Below are positions 37,106 through 44,491 of a stretch of DNA of 64,000 nucleotides, one piece after another. The position numbers and the translations under genes are program-made. The notes under the pieces were generated by a model. That model was not told the origin of the DNA and ran no database searches. It saw only the letters and a list, made by a program, of their open reading frames with translations. The stretch's first letter is position 1. Each line of letters begins with the position of its first letter. Source of the stretch: Ruminococcus sp. (GTDB lineage: Bacteria > Bacillota > Clostridia > Oscillospirales > Ruminococcaceae); contig JAFYGE010000011.1 in the NCBI GenBank assembly GCA_017543335.1, positions 1-64,000 of the forward strand, written 5' to 3'.

Positions 37106-38082
37106 TACATATCCTCCTGTCTGCTGCGGTAATTCTGAGGTGTTACGCCCATAACATCACGGAATGCCGCTGAAAATTTAGATGCATTATCATAACCGAG
37201 CCGCTGTGCAATATCTGCAATATTCAGCCTTTGTCCGGATATGAGCATTTCTGCCGCAGCTTTCATTTTGTAGCCTTTTATATATTGATAGATCGGAACT
37301 CCGTATACTGCCTTGAATACTTTACGTAAAGATGCTGCCGGCATTCCCGACATTTCGGAAAGTTCCTCAACAGTGATCGTCTTATCGAGACAACCTGTAA
37401 TTATAGAGTGGATCTGTTTGATCTTATCGATCTGACTCGCCGGAAAATACTGCCGATGCTTTAAATATGCAGCAGCGTCTATAGTTGAAAGCAGCAAAAG
37501 AAGCTCTGCGATCTTCACTTTGAAATAATCCAGCCGTATACTTTTAGGTGCGTGATATAACTGAGATAGAACGGCATTCAGCTGTTCATTTGTACGGAGC
37601 AGAAATTCTTTGTTCTCCGGACAGAATTTCTCACCAAGCTTATCCAGATCAACCGATAAAAACGGCATCTCACGTCTGAGCGACTCCTGTGCCGTATCTT
37701 GAAGAAACCCGATCGTAACGCCGTGATAATGAGATAACGGCAGCTCCACTTTCCCTTCGTGATGCACACGCTTGTCTATACGCAGGTCACCTGCTTCCAT
37801 ATAATACCTGCTGCCGAGTGAGTTTTCATGTTCGATACGTCCTTCACGGCAATGGTCGATACAAAGCACAGTTTCCGAATTCTGATATTCCGATACACAG
37901 TGTTTCAGGTGAAGATCGTTATACATCAGATAGATACCGTCAAGCACACGGTACATCGTCATAAATCCCTCGCCGGATTCATCATCGATACGCAGCACAC
38001 GGCACTCCACCTCAGCAGCGATCTCATGGACATTAGAGCCAAAGCCTGCCTGATCGAGTGCGTTGAATATGTCACGATTCAT
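37105..38082 (-). CDS. AraC-family transcriptional regulator
   Basis: A 325-residue regulator. The last 100 residues hold the two helix-turn-helix units of the AraC family (TVEELSEMSGMPAASLRKVFK and LNIADIAQRLGYDNASKFSAAF, with the closing GVTPQNYR). The N-terminal 220 residues are an effector domain with no family I can name. It heads the ABC half-transporter operon and probably activates it in response to the exported or imported ligand. Its ATG overlaps the stop of a 32-codon leader frame (ATGA), so its translation may depend on that frame. Confidence 0.93.
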   Translation of the reverse strand: MNRDIFNALDQAGFGSNVHEIAAEVECRVLRIDDESGEGFMTMYRVLDGIYLMYNDLHLKHCVSEYQNSETVLCIDHCREGRIEHENSLGSRYYMEAGDLRIDKRVHHEGKVELPLSHYHGVTIGFLQDTAQESLRREMPFLSVDLDKLGEKFCPENKEFLLRTNEQLNAVLSQLYHAPKSIRLDYFKVKIAELLLLLSTIDAAAYLKHRQYFPASQIDKIKQIHSIITGCLDKTITVEELSEMSGMPAASLRKVFKAVYGVPIYQYIKGYKMKAAAEMLISGQRLNIADIAQRLGYDNASKFSAAFRDVMGVTPQNYRSRQEDM

Positions 38083-38177
38083 GCTTTGCCTTCCTTTTCA
38101 TAATTACTCATGTCAACACGATAACGAAATATGTCACCTAAAAAAATTCCTATGTCGGTCAGATATTCAGCTTTCAT
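38079..38177 (-). CDS. Small 32-residue leader protein ahead of AraC
   Basis: A short frame with a very good ribosome site (AGGAGG, five bases to ATG at 38177) whose TGA overlaps the AraC ATG. The peptide starts MKAEYLTDIGIF and has no evident motif or signal. The strong start and exact overlap argue that it is translated and couples AraC translation. Whether the peptide itself has a job is unknown. Confidence 0.55.
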   Translation of the reverse strand: MKAEYLTDIGIFLGDIFRYRVDMSNYEKEGKA

Positions 38178-38190
38178 ATTTACCTCCTAT

Positions 38191-38210
38191 TTGTTAGTTT
38201 TAACTAACAA
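38191..38210. promoter_or_regulatory. Perfect 20-bp palindrome in the AraC-ABC leader (candidate operator)
   Basis: TTGTTAGTT and its exact complement AACTAACAA flank a two-base centre. The site lies between the transcription start (near 38245) and the leader frame, where a bound protein would act as a roadblock. The AraC protein encoded downstream or another regulator may bind it. The same half-site occurs at the NRPS-PKS promoter. Confidence 0.6.
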
Positions 38211-38251
38211 AATGTCAAAATAATAAGTCCCATGACCAAGACCGAAAATTA

Positions 38252-38280
38252 TTATAACACATCCCAGAGCTGTTTTCAAC
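38252..38280 (-). promoter_or_regulatory. Promoter of the AraC-ABC operon
   Basis: Minus-strand TTGAAA (38275-38280), 17 bases, TATAAT (38252-38257). Transcription should start near 38245 and run through the palindrome at 38191-38210 into the leader frame. Between here and the next gene at 38475 I see only AT-rich sequence, with a TATAAT-like plus-strand element near 38387 that lacks a clear -35. Confidence 0.75.
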
Positions 38281-38474
38281 TCCATTTTGCTCTGCTAACT
38301 CCGATCTGATAATTTTTGAGTAAAGAATTCAGCTAATTTATGATACACTTATAAAAGTATTTGCTATTTTTGCTGATTTGTGGTAAAATATAATCAAACG
38401 CAACAATAGAATAACTGTCAAGCCAGTTCAATCAATACAATATTACTGTAACAATAAAAATGGAGGTTATTATC

Positions 38475-39644
38475 ATGTTAGGAAATTTCAGTTACCACAA
38501 TCCTACAAAGCTTTATTTCGGAGATGACTCATTGAAGTATCTCAAAGACGAACTGAAGAATTACGGCAAGAACGTACTGTTTGTTTACGGCGGAGGTTCA
38601 ATAAAGAAAAATGGACTTTATGATGAGATCATTGCTATTCTGAAAGAGTGCGAAAAAAACATTGCTGAAGTTTCTGGTGTAATGCCAAATCCAACTTCCG
38701 ACAAACTGAATGAGGGTGTAGCTATCGCCCGTGAAAACAATATTGACTTTATTTTAGCTGTTGGAGGCGGTTCAGTATGCGATTATTCTAAAGCTGTATC
38801 TGTTTCCGTCAATTGCAATGACGACCCGTGGGAGAAATACTTTATTCGCTTTGAAGAACCTGACTGCAAGATAATTCCTGTGGGCTGCGTTCTTACTATG
38901 GCTGGAACAGGCTCAGAAATGAACGGCGGCTCAGTCATTACAAACCATGAAAAAAAGCTGAAGATCGGTCATGTATTTGGTGACGATGTAATGCCAAAAT
39001 TCTCTATCCTCAATCCTAAATATACAATGACACTCCCGAAATATCAGATGTGTGCCGGAATCTACGACATTTTCAACCACATCTGCGAGCAGTATTTCTC
39101 AGGCGAGGACGATAATACTTCCGACTACATCAGCGAGGGTCTTATGAGAGGTCTCATCCATGCGAGCCGTATCGCTGTTGAGAATCCTCAGGATTACGAA
39201 GCTCGTTCCAACATCATGTGGACCGCTACTTGGGCACTGAACACTCTTGTAGCAAAAGGCAAGACCGAGGACTGGATGGTCCATATGCTTGGTCAGGCTG
39301 TTGGAGCATACACAGATGCTACTCACGGTATGACACTCGCTGCCGTTTCTCTGCCTTATTACAGATATATAATGCCATATGGAGTGAAGAAGTTTGCTCG
39401 TTTTGCAACTGAGGTATGGAGTATCTCCTGTGACGGCAAAACCGATGAACAGCTCGCAAACGAAGGCTTGAACGCTATGGAAAGCTGGATGAAGGAAATA
39501 GGACTTGTAATGAACCTTAAAGAACTCGGTACAACTGAGGAAATGATCGAGGGTATTGCAGATGCTACACTCATACTGAACGGCGGTTACAAAGTACTCG
39601 ACCGTGATGAAATAGTAAATATACTGAAAGAAAGTATGAACTGA
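38475..39644 (+). CDS. Iron-containing NAD(P)H-dependent alcohol (butanol) dehydrogenase
   Basis: A group III alcohol dehydrogenase of 389 residues resembling BdhA/YqhD. It has the N-terminal NPTKLYFG start, cofactor-binding GGGSVCDYSKA near 98, AGTGSEMN, and metal-ligand histidines in IFNHICEQYF and DATHGMTLA. It reduces aldehydes to alcohols. GGAGG eight bases before the ATG at 38475 favours this start over the ATG at 38460. It is transcribed away from the AraC operon. A role in detoxifying aldehydes is possible but not shown. Confidence 0.93.
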   Translation: MLGNFSYHNPTKLYFGDDSLKYLKDELKNYGKNVLFVYGGGSIKKNGLYDEIIAILKECEKNIAEVSGVMPNPTSDKLNEGVAIARENNIDFILAVGGGSVCDYSKAVSVSVNCNDDPWEKYFIRFEEPDCKIIPVGCVLTMAGTGSEMNGGSVITNHEKKLKIGHVFGDDVMPKFSILNPKYTMTLPKYQMCAGIYDIFNHICEQYFSGEDDNTSDYISEGLMRGLIHASRIAVENPQDYEARSNIMWTATWALNTLVAKGKTEDWMVHMLGQAVGAYTDATHGMTLAAVSLPYYRYIMPYGVKKFARFATEVWSISCDGKTDEQLANEGLNAMESWMKEIGLVMNLKELGTTEEMIEGIADATLILNGGYKVLDRDEIVNILKESMN

Positions 39645-39653
39645 GGTATGATC

Positions 39654-40217
39654 ATGACAACACCAGAATTTCTTGAATACATGAACAGCGGCAAGCAAGT
39701 CACAGCGGAGTGCGGTGTTCATCAGACCATGCACAAACTTAGTCAGGAAGCTATACGGATAACAATGGAGATCAACAGCCGTTATCATACTCCCGATGAA
39801 ATAAATTCACTTATGTCTGAACTAATCGGCGAACCTGTTGAGGTCGGACTTTTTCCACCGTTCTATACCGATTGTGGAAAAAATATTCATCTGGGCAAGG
39901 ATGTGTTTATAAATGCAGGCTGCAAATTTCAGGATCAGGGAGGTATCTGGATCGGTGACGGAGCACTGATCGGTCACAATACTGTTCTTGCAACCCTCAA
40001 TCATGGAGTGCTTCCTGAAGAACGTCACGACCTTATCCCCAAACCGATCCGCATTGGAAAAAATGTATGGATAGGCTCCAATTCGACTATTCTTTCCGGA
40101 GTCACTATCGGAGATAATGCCATTATCGGTGCAGGCTCAGTGGTTACAAAGGATATACCGGAAAATATGATCGCTGTAGGAAGTCCGGCAAAAGTAATAA
40201 AAAGCATTTACGATTAA
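39654..40217 (+). CDS. Maltose/galactoside O-acetyltransferase-like hexapeptide transferase
   Basis: A left-handed beta-helix acetyltransferase of 187 residues with hexapeptide repeats from about residue 70 on (IWIGDGALIG, VWIGSNSTILSG, IIGAGSVVTKDI) and the catalytic histidine in ATLNHG. The N-terminal helical cap ends in the region NSRYHTPDEI. It transfers acetyl from acetyl-CoA to a sugar or similar hydroxyl. The ATG at 39654 has GAGG seven bases upstream. It follows the dehydrogenase gene by nine bases and shares its transcript, which ends at the terminator at 40235-40267. Confidence 0.88.
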   Translation: MTTPEFLEYMNSGKQVTAECGVHQTMHKLSQEAIRITMEINSRYHTPDEINSLMSELIGEPVEVGLFPPFYTDCGKNIHLGKDVFINAGCKFQDQGGIWIGDGALIGHNTVLATLNHGVLPEERHDLIPKPIRIGKNVWIGSNSTILSGVTIGDNAIIGAGSVVTKDIPENMIAVGSPAKVIKSIYD

Positions 40218-40234
40218 TTGAATCAAGCAAGCAG

Positions 40235-40267
40235 CTGACTTCGCAGATAAAGCGGAGTCAGTTTTTT
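40235..40267 (+). terminator. Rho-independent terminator after the acetyltransferase gene
   Basis: CTGACTTCGC and GCGGAGTCAG pair over ten positions (one wobble) around a seven-base loop, followed by six T. The rest of 40268-40431 holds a TATAAT near 40374 that probably belongs to the lipoprotein promoter, without a clear -35. Confidence 0.9.
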
Positions 40268-40431
40268 ATCTGATACATTGACATTCGCACAGCAGTTTTA
40301 CACTTTTCACATTGCTGTCATAAAAAACGACCTTTTTTCCACATTCACTCCTTTATATGTTCAAAGATGTCCTGTATAATTAAACCATAGAAACAAATAA
40401 CATCTCTCAATAACCGAAAGGAAGTGTTTTT

Positions 40432-41844
40432 ATGAAAAAAACATATATAACATCAGCTATTCTGGCAGCTCTCATCGCTGCTTCAATTACAGGATGTGGA
40501 AATACAGCATCTAATGATAGTACTCCCGCAGCTGCCAATACAAGCTCAGAAATATCATCTGAAAAAGAAACCACAAACTCCACAGAAGCAAAAACCAGCG
40601 AAACAATCTCGGAACTTTCAAATAATAAATCCTCTGAAGACATTTTTACCGAACGTGACCTTGAGCAGACAGCAGATACAAGTGAAGCTCAGGACATTAC
40701 AGTCGCTGATAATAAAATTATAGATATCACCAATGAGGGTGTATACGTCATCAGCGGAACTGCAAAAAACTGCACTATCAAGGTAAATGCAGACGATAAA
40801 GCAAAAGTCCAGCTCGTTCTTGACGGCGTAAGCATAACCAATGATGATTTCCCTGCAATATACGTTGTATCGGCAGATAAGGTATTTGTTACAACTACTG
40901 ACAGCGAGAATTCTCTCACAGTCAGCGGAGAGTTCACAGCAGACGGTGAAACTAACACAGATGCAGTAATTTTCTCAAAGGACGACCTTGTACTCAACGG
41001 CACAGGCACTCTGAATATTACCTCTGATTACGGCAACGGCATCACCTGCAAGGACGATATGAAAATAACCGGCGGAACTTACAATATGAATTCAGCACTT
41101 GATGCTTTTGAAGCAAATGATTCTATCTCCATAAGCGACGGAAAATTCAATATAAATACCAAAAAAGACGGATTCCACTGCGAAAACGATGAGACCGGAG
41201 GTACTATCACTGTCACAGGCGGTACATTTGAAATAGAAGGTGTAAGCGACGGTTTTCAGGCTTGTGCTCTTTTACAGATTGACGGCGGTGACATTACTGT
41301 TAATGCTGCTGAGGGTCTTGAAGCTACTTATATCCTTATTAATGACGGAAATATCAGCATCTATGCCAGCGATGACGGCATAAACGCTTCAACAACCACC
41401 AATGCTTACGATACAGCTGTTGAGATAAATGGCGGAAATATTAATGTTGAAGTCGGCCCCGGAGATACAGACGCTATCGATTCAAACGGCTCAATTTATG
41501 TAAACGGAGGCACCATAAATGTTACAGCTCAGATGTCATCATTCGACTACGACCAAACAGCTGAGTTCAACGGCGGTACTATCATAATCAATGGAACTGA
41601 AGTTTCAGAGATACCTCAAAGCATGACGGGCGGCGGAATGCATGGCGGTATGCGTGGAGGTATGAACGGTGAAATGGACGACGGTATGCGTGGCGGTATG
41701 AACGGTGAAATGGACGGCGGTATGCGTGGCGGCATGAACGGCGAAATGGACGGCGGTATGCGTGGCAGAATGCGTGGCGGCATGAACAGCGATACGAACA
41801 GCAATATCGTCAGTGAAACAGACGAAGAAAACCAAATATTCTGA
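40432..41844 (+). CDS. Beta-helix carbohydrate-binding lipoprotein (Cthe_2159-like) with Met/Gly repeat tail
   Basis: A lipoprotein signal ends in SITGC with the lipidated cysteine at residue 22. A Ser/Thr-rich linker to about 85 leads to a right-handed beta-helix of repeated short strands (patterns such as GGTITVTGGTFEIEG and NGGNINV), as in the Cthe_2159 family of clostridial polysaccharide-binding or lyase-like proteins. The tail from about residue 400 to 460 is a tandem repeat of a 12-residue GGMRGGMNGEMD unit, encoded by 36-bp repeats at 41632-41790. It should sit on the outer face of the membrane. Binding of plant or microbial glycans is inferred from family. Confidence 0.85.
   Translation: MKKTYITSAILAALIAASITGCGNTASNDSTPAAANTSSEISSEKETTNSTEAKTSETISELSNNKSSEDIFTERDLEQTADTSEAQDITVADNKIIDITNEGVYVISGTAKNCTIKVNADDKAKVQLVLDGVSITNDDFPAIYVVSADKVFVTTTDSENSLTVSGEFTADGETNTDAVIFSKDDLVLNGTGTLNITSDYGNGITCKDDMKITGGTYNMNSALDAFEANDSISISDGKFNINTKKDGFHCENDETGGTITVTGGTFEIEGVSDGFQACALLQIDGGDITVNAAEGLEATYILINDGNISIYASDDGINASTTTNAYDTAVEINGGNINVEVGPGDTDAIDSNGSIYVNGGTINVTAQMSSFDYDQTAEFNGGTIIINGTEVSEIPQSMTGGGMHGGMRGGMNGEMDDGMRGGMNGEMDGGMRGGMNGEMDGGMRGRMRGGMNSDTNSNIVSETDEENQIF
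41632..41790 (+). repeat. 36-bp tandem repeats coding for the Met/Gly tail
   Basis: Three full and several partial copies of a unit coding GGMRGGMNGEMD. Copies differ at silent positions and by one Asp for Gly change, so they are not freshly duplicated. Confidence 0.85.
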
Positions 41845-41862
41845 AACCCAGACTTTTATGAA

Positions 41863-41896
41863 ATGCTCCTCTGACGCTTTACAAAGGAGCATTTTT
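41863..41896 (+). terminator. Terminator of the lipoprotein gene, overlapping the next promoter
   Basis: ATGCTCCT and AGGAGCAT pair around a 14-base loop and are followed by five T. The loop contains the -35 of the promoter for the next gene. Confidence 0.82.
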
Positions 41897-41906
41897 CATG
41901 TATAAT
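41878..41906 (+). promoter_or_regulatory. Promoter of the two-component genes
   Basis: TTTACA (41878-41883), 17 bases, TATAAT (41901-41906). The start would fall near 41913, leaving a short leader with GGAGG before the ATG at 41937. Confidence 0.7.
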
Positions 41907-41936
41907 TATTACAAATGCCATACTCGGAGGTGTACC

Positions 41937-42611
41937 ATGTCAAAAATACTTATCGTTGATGACGAACCAGATATAATCACTCTTATAAGCCGTTATGCTA
42001 AGCGTGAGGGCTATGATGTGATAACCGCAGATGACGGCAGACAAGCGATCGAAGCCTGTCAGAAAGAGGATTTCGACCTTATCGTTATGGACGTTATGAT
42101 GCCCGATACTGACGGTTTTACCGCCTGCAAGAAGATTAAAGAATTCAAGGACATACCTGTTATTATGCTATCTGCAAGAGGTACGGAATTTGATAAACTG
42201 TTCGGCTTTGAAGTAGGTGTGGATGATTATGTTACAAAGCCATTCTCTCCTTTGGAGCTTATGGCACGAATAAAAGCTATAATGAACCACCATAAAACAT
42301 ATGCTCCCGAAAACGACAGCGGTATCGTAAATATCGGAAACATTGAGATCGACACATTCGGTCTGACTGTGACTGTTGACGGACAAAAAAATGAACTTAC
42401 TGCAAAGGAATATGCTCTGCTTATGCTTTTTGTGAACAACCGTGGCATAGTACTCACCCGTGATAAGATACTTAACGAAGTGTGGGGATATGACAGCTTT
42501 GGTGTTGATCGAACCGTTGACTGGCAGGTAAAGCTGCTGAGAAGCAAACTCGGCTCATGCCGTGACTGCATAAAAACAGTTCGAGGGGTGGGATATAAAT
42601 TTGAAGCATGA
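41937..42611 (+). CDS. OmpR-family response regulator
   Basis: Receiver domain (residues 1-120) with the acidic pair in VDDEPD, the phospho-accepting Asp in IVMDVMMPDTDG near 51, and the switch lysine in YVTKPFSP. A winged-helix output domain follows (residues 130-224) and ends KTVRGVGYKFEA. GGAGG six bases before the ATG at 41937 sets the start. It is the partner of the histidine kinase that follows with overlap. Targets are unknown; nothing in the window looks like an obvious regulon. Confidence 0.95.
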   Translation: MSKILIVDDEPDIITLISRYAKREGYDVITADDGRQAIEACQKEDFDLIVMDVMMPDTDGFTACKKIKEFKDIPVIMLSARGTEFDKLFGFEVGVDDYVTKPFSPLELMARIKAIMNHHKTYAPENDSGIVNIGNIEIDTFGLTVTVDGQKNELTAKEYALLMLFVNNRGIVLTRDKILNEVWGYDSFGVDRTVDWQVKLLRSKLGSCRDCIKTVRGVGYKFEA

Positions 42612-44052
42612 AGCAAAGACGTTCCGTAAGAAGTTGCTTGGGTATTTTATGCTGTTTACGGCTGTTATCTTTACAGTTCTCTGGCTTTTACAGACAGTTT
42701 TTTTACAGAGCTTCTACAATAGCATGATAATACGGAATACCATATCGGCTGCCGACAAGATTACTTCTTACGATCCTTACAGTAATACCACCGAAACCCT
42801 TGATAAACTCTCATGGGATAATTCGCTGCTGGTATTTGTTACGGATACCGACGGAAATCTCCTCTATTCTGCCGATGAATACAAAAAAGGACATCGGTTT
42901 ATGGACGAACCTGAACCTCCAAAAGGCGATAGAGGTCCTATGGACAGACCTTTTCATTACAGACAACTTCCGGATAATTTTGATGAGTTCCTTAATAAAC
43001 TCTCCTCTTCTGATAACGGAAAAGCAGAGATAAAGACTGAGCAGATGTATTTCTATGGCAAATACATAGACTACGGCAACAGCGAAGATAAGGCGATACT
43101 TTATCTCGGAACGAATCTGGATCCTGTAGGCTCTACTGCTCGTATCATTCGCATACAGCTTCTTATAGTCACCTTTCTTTCCGTAGCAGTTGGATTTTTA
43201 CTCGCACTTTTTATTTCTAAAAGCTTTTCACGTCCGATATCACAGCTCAACAAAAAGGCTCACACTATTGGCGAAAACAATAATGATGCAGACTATCACA
43301 AAGGATTCTGTTCAGAGCTTGATGAATTAAATGATACCCTTGACAAAACGGACGATAAACTGAAAAAGAATCGTGAGTTCCAGAATGAACTTCTTGCCAA
43401 CGTTTCTCACGACCTGCGTACTCCGCTGACTATGATAAAAGGCTATGCGGAGATGATACGTGATATATCTCACGAGGACGAGCAGCAGTGCACTGAAGAC
43501 GTTGCAGTTATCGTCAGAGAAGCAGACCGGCTTACTGCACTCGTGGGCGAAATACTCGAATACTCAGAATTGCAGATGAAAGACACAGAAGATAACCTGA
43601 CCGACTGTGACCTCAGCGTTATAGTAAACACCGTCACCGATAGCTTTGAGAGCCTTTTCTCAAAGGACGGATACAGCTTTGAACGCAGTATTGCCGAAAA
43701 TATCCATGTCCACGGCAACTCATCAAGACTTACGAGAGCTGTATATAACCTTATTGATAATGCTGTGCGTCACATAGGCAATGATAAGTGGATAGGAGTT
43801 ACTCTGAGATCCGAAAACGAAAAAGCCGTCATCGAAATAGCTGACCACGGTAATGGAATATCAGCAGATGAGCTTGAGCGTATCTGGGATAAATACTATA
43901 CACACCGCCAACGAAGCGGAAAAGGTGTTTCCGGACTTGGACTTGCTATCGTGAAACAAACAGTCAGTCAGCATAATGGTTTGTGCAGGGCGGAATCAGA
44001 AGTCGGAAAAGGCAGTTTGTTCAGCATTGAATTGAATAAAATTCAGCCGTAA
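42601..44052 (+). CDS. Membrane sensor histidine kinase
   Basis: Two membrane helices (about residues 13-35 and 180-203) enclose a sensor domain of some 145 residues; HAMP, then the H-box ANVSHDLRTPLT near 265, N-box LIDNAVRH, and ATP-lid motifs DHGNGIS and GKGVSGLGLAI. It phosphorylates the adjacent regulator. The start appears to be a TTG at 42601, with GGGGTGGG seven bases upstream, inside the end of the regulator gene; the next in-frame ATG would remove the start of the first helix. The weak start could keep kinase levels below regulator levels. Confidence 0.93.
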   Translation: MKHEAKTFRKKLLGYFMLFTAVIFTVLWLLQTVFLQSFYNSMIIRNTISAADKITSYDPYSNTTETLDKLSWDNSLLVFVTDTDGNLLYSADEYKKGHRFMDEPEPPKGDRGPMDRPFHYRQLPDNFDEFLNKLSSSDNGKAEIKTEQMYFYGKYIDYGNSEDKAILYLGTNLDPVGSTARIIRIQLLIVTFLSVAVGFLLALFISKSFSRPISQLNKKAHTIGENNNDADYHKGFCSELDELNDTLDKTDDKLKKNREFQNELLANVSHDLRTPLTMIKGYAEMIRDISHEDEQQCTEDVAVIVREADRLTALVGEILEYSELQMKDTEDNLTDCDLSVIVNTVTDSFESLFSKDGYSFERSIAENIHVHGNSSRLTRAVYNLIDNAVRHIGNDKWIGVTLRSENEKAVIEIADHGNGISADELERIWDKYYTHRQRSGKGVSGLGLAIVKQTVSQHNGLCRAESEVGKGSLFSIELNKIQP

Positions 44053-44110
44053 AAGCAATATGATCTCAAAACATATACTATGAATTTTTCAATTTTTTTG
44101 AAAAAAGGTA

Positions 44111-44139
44111 TTGACAAATGCTTTTCTATGTGATATAAT
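44111..44139 (+). promoter_or_regulatory. Consensus promoter of the T-box transcript
   Basis: TTGACA (44111-44116), 17 bases, TATAAT (44134-44139): a perfect consensus. Start expected near 44146. Confidence 0.9.
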
Positions 44140-44145
44140 CCAAAT

Positions 44146-44411
44146 ATAAGCTATGAGGAAGACAAGCATAAGATTGCCGCTATCTTCAGAGAGCCGACGG
44201 TTGGTGTGAGTCGGTGATAAGCAATACATTGTATCCCTTCTGAGCTGAAGTGCTGAAAGTATCAGTAAGCACTTCCGTGATTCTGCGTTAATGAATAGGA
44301 CTTGCTGGAGTCTGAAGTGGTGTTACGCAATAGCGACACAATTTGAGTGGTACCGCGGGTAATCAAGTAATGATACTCGTCTCAAAGTTTTCTTTGAGAC
44401 GAGTTTTTTGT
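44146..44411 (+). ncRNA. T-box riboswitch leader
   Basis: The leader has stem I with the K-turn strands (CTATGAGGAAG and CTTCTGAGC), an apical GCCGACGGTTGGTGTGAGTCGGT hairpin, and the T-box element GTGGTACCGCGG at 44347-44358. A terminator with 13-bp arms (44375-44387 and 44392-44404) and a T run follows. Uncharged tRNA binding should favour the antiterminator and switch on the ligase fusion gene. The specifier codon is not clear by eye: TAC followed by A (near 44230) and TGT followed by A just after are both possible. T-boxes normally control aminoacyl-tRNA synthetases or amino acid genes, so an acyl-CoA-ligase fusion as target is unusual. Confidence 0.9.
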
Positions 44412-44491
44412 TTTTTCAGTAAAAACATCAGCAGTATTTCTCTGCGACCGTTTCATTTTCCAGTAATTATTATTTTTAAGGAGAGATTATT

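Noticed and set aside
39099..39788. 229-codon open frame on the minus strand
   Set aside because: Antisense to the alcohol dehydrogenase gene, which has clear motifs; the frame shows no domain or start signal.
41632..41790. CRISPR-like direct repeats
   Set aside because: The repeats are in frame, without spacers, and code for a protein tail.
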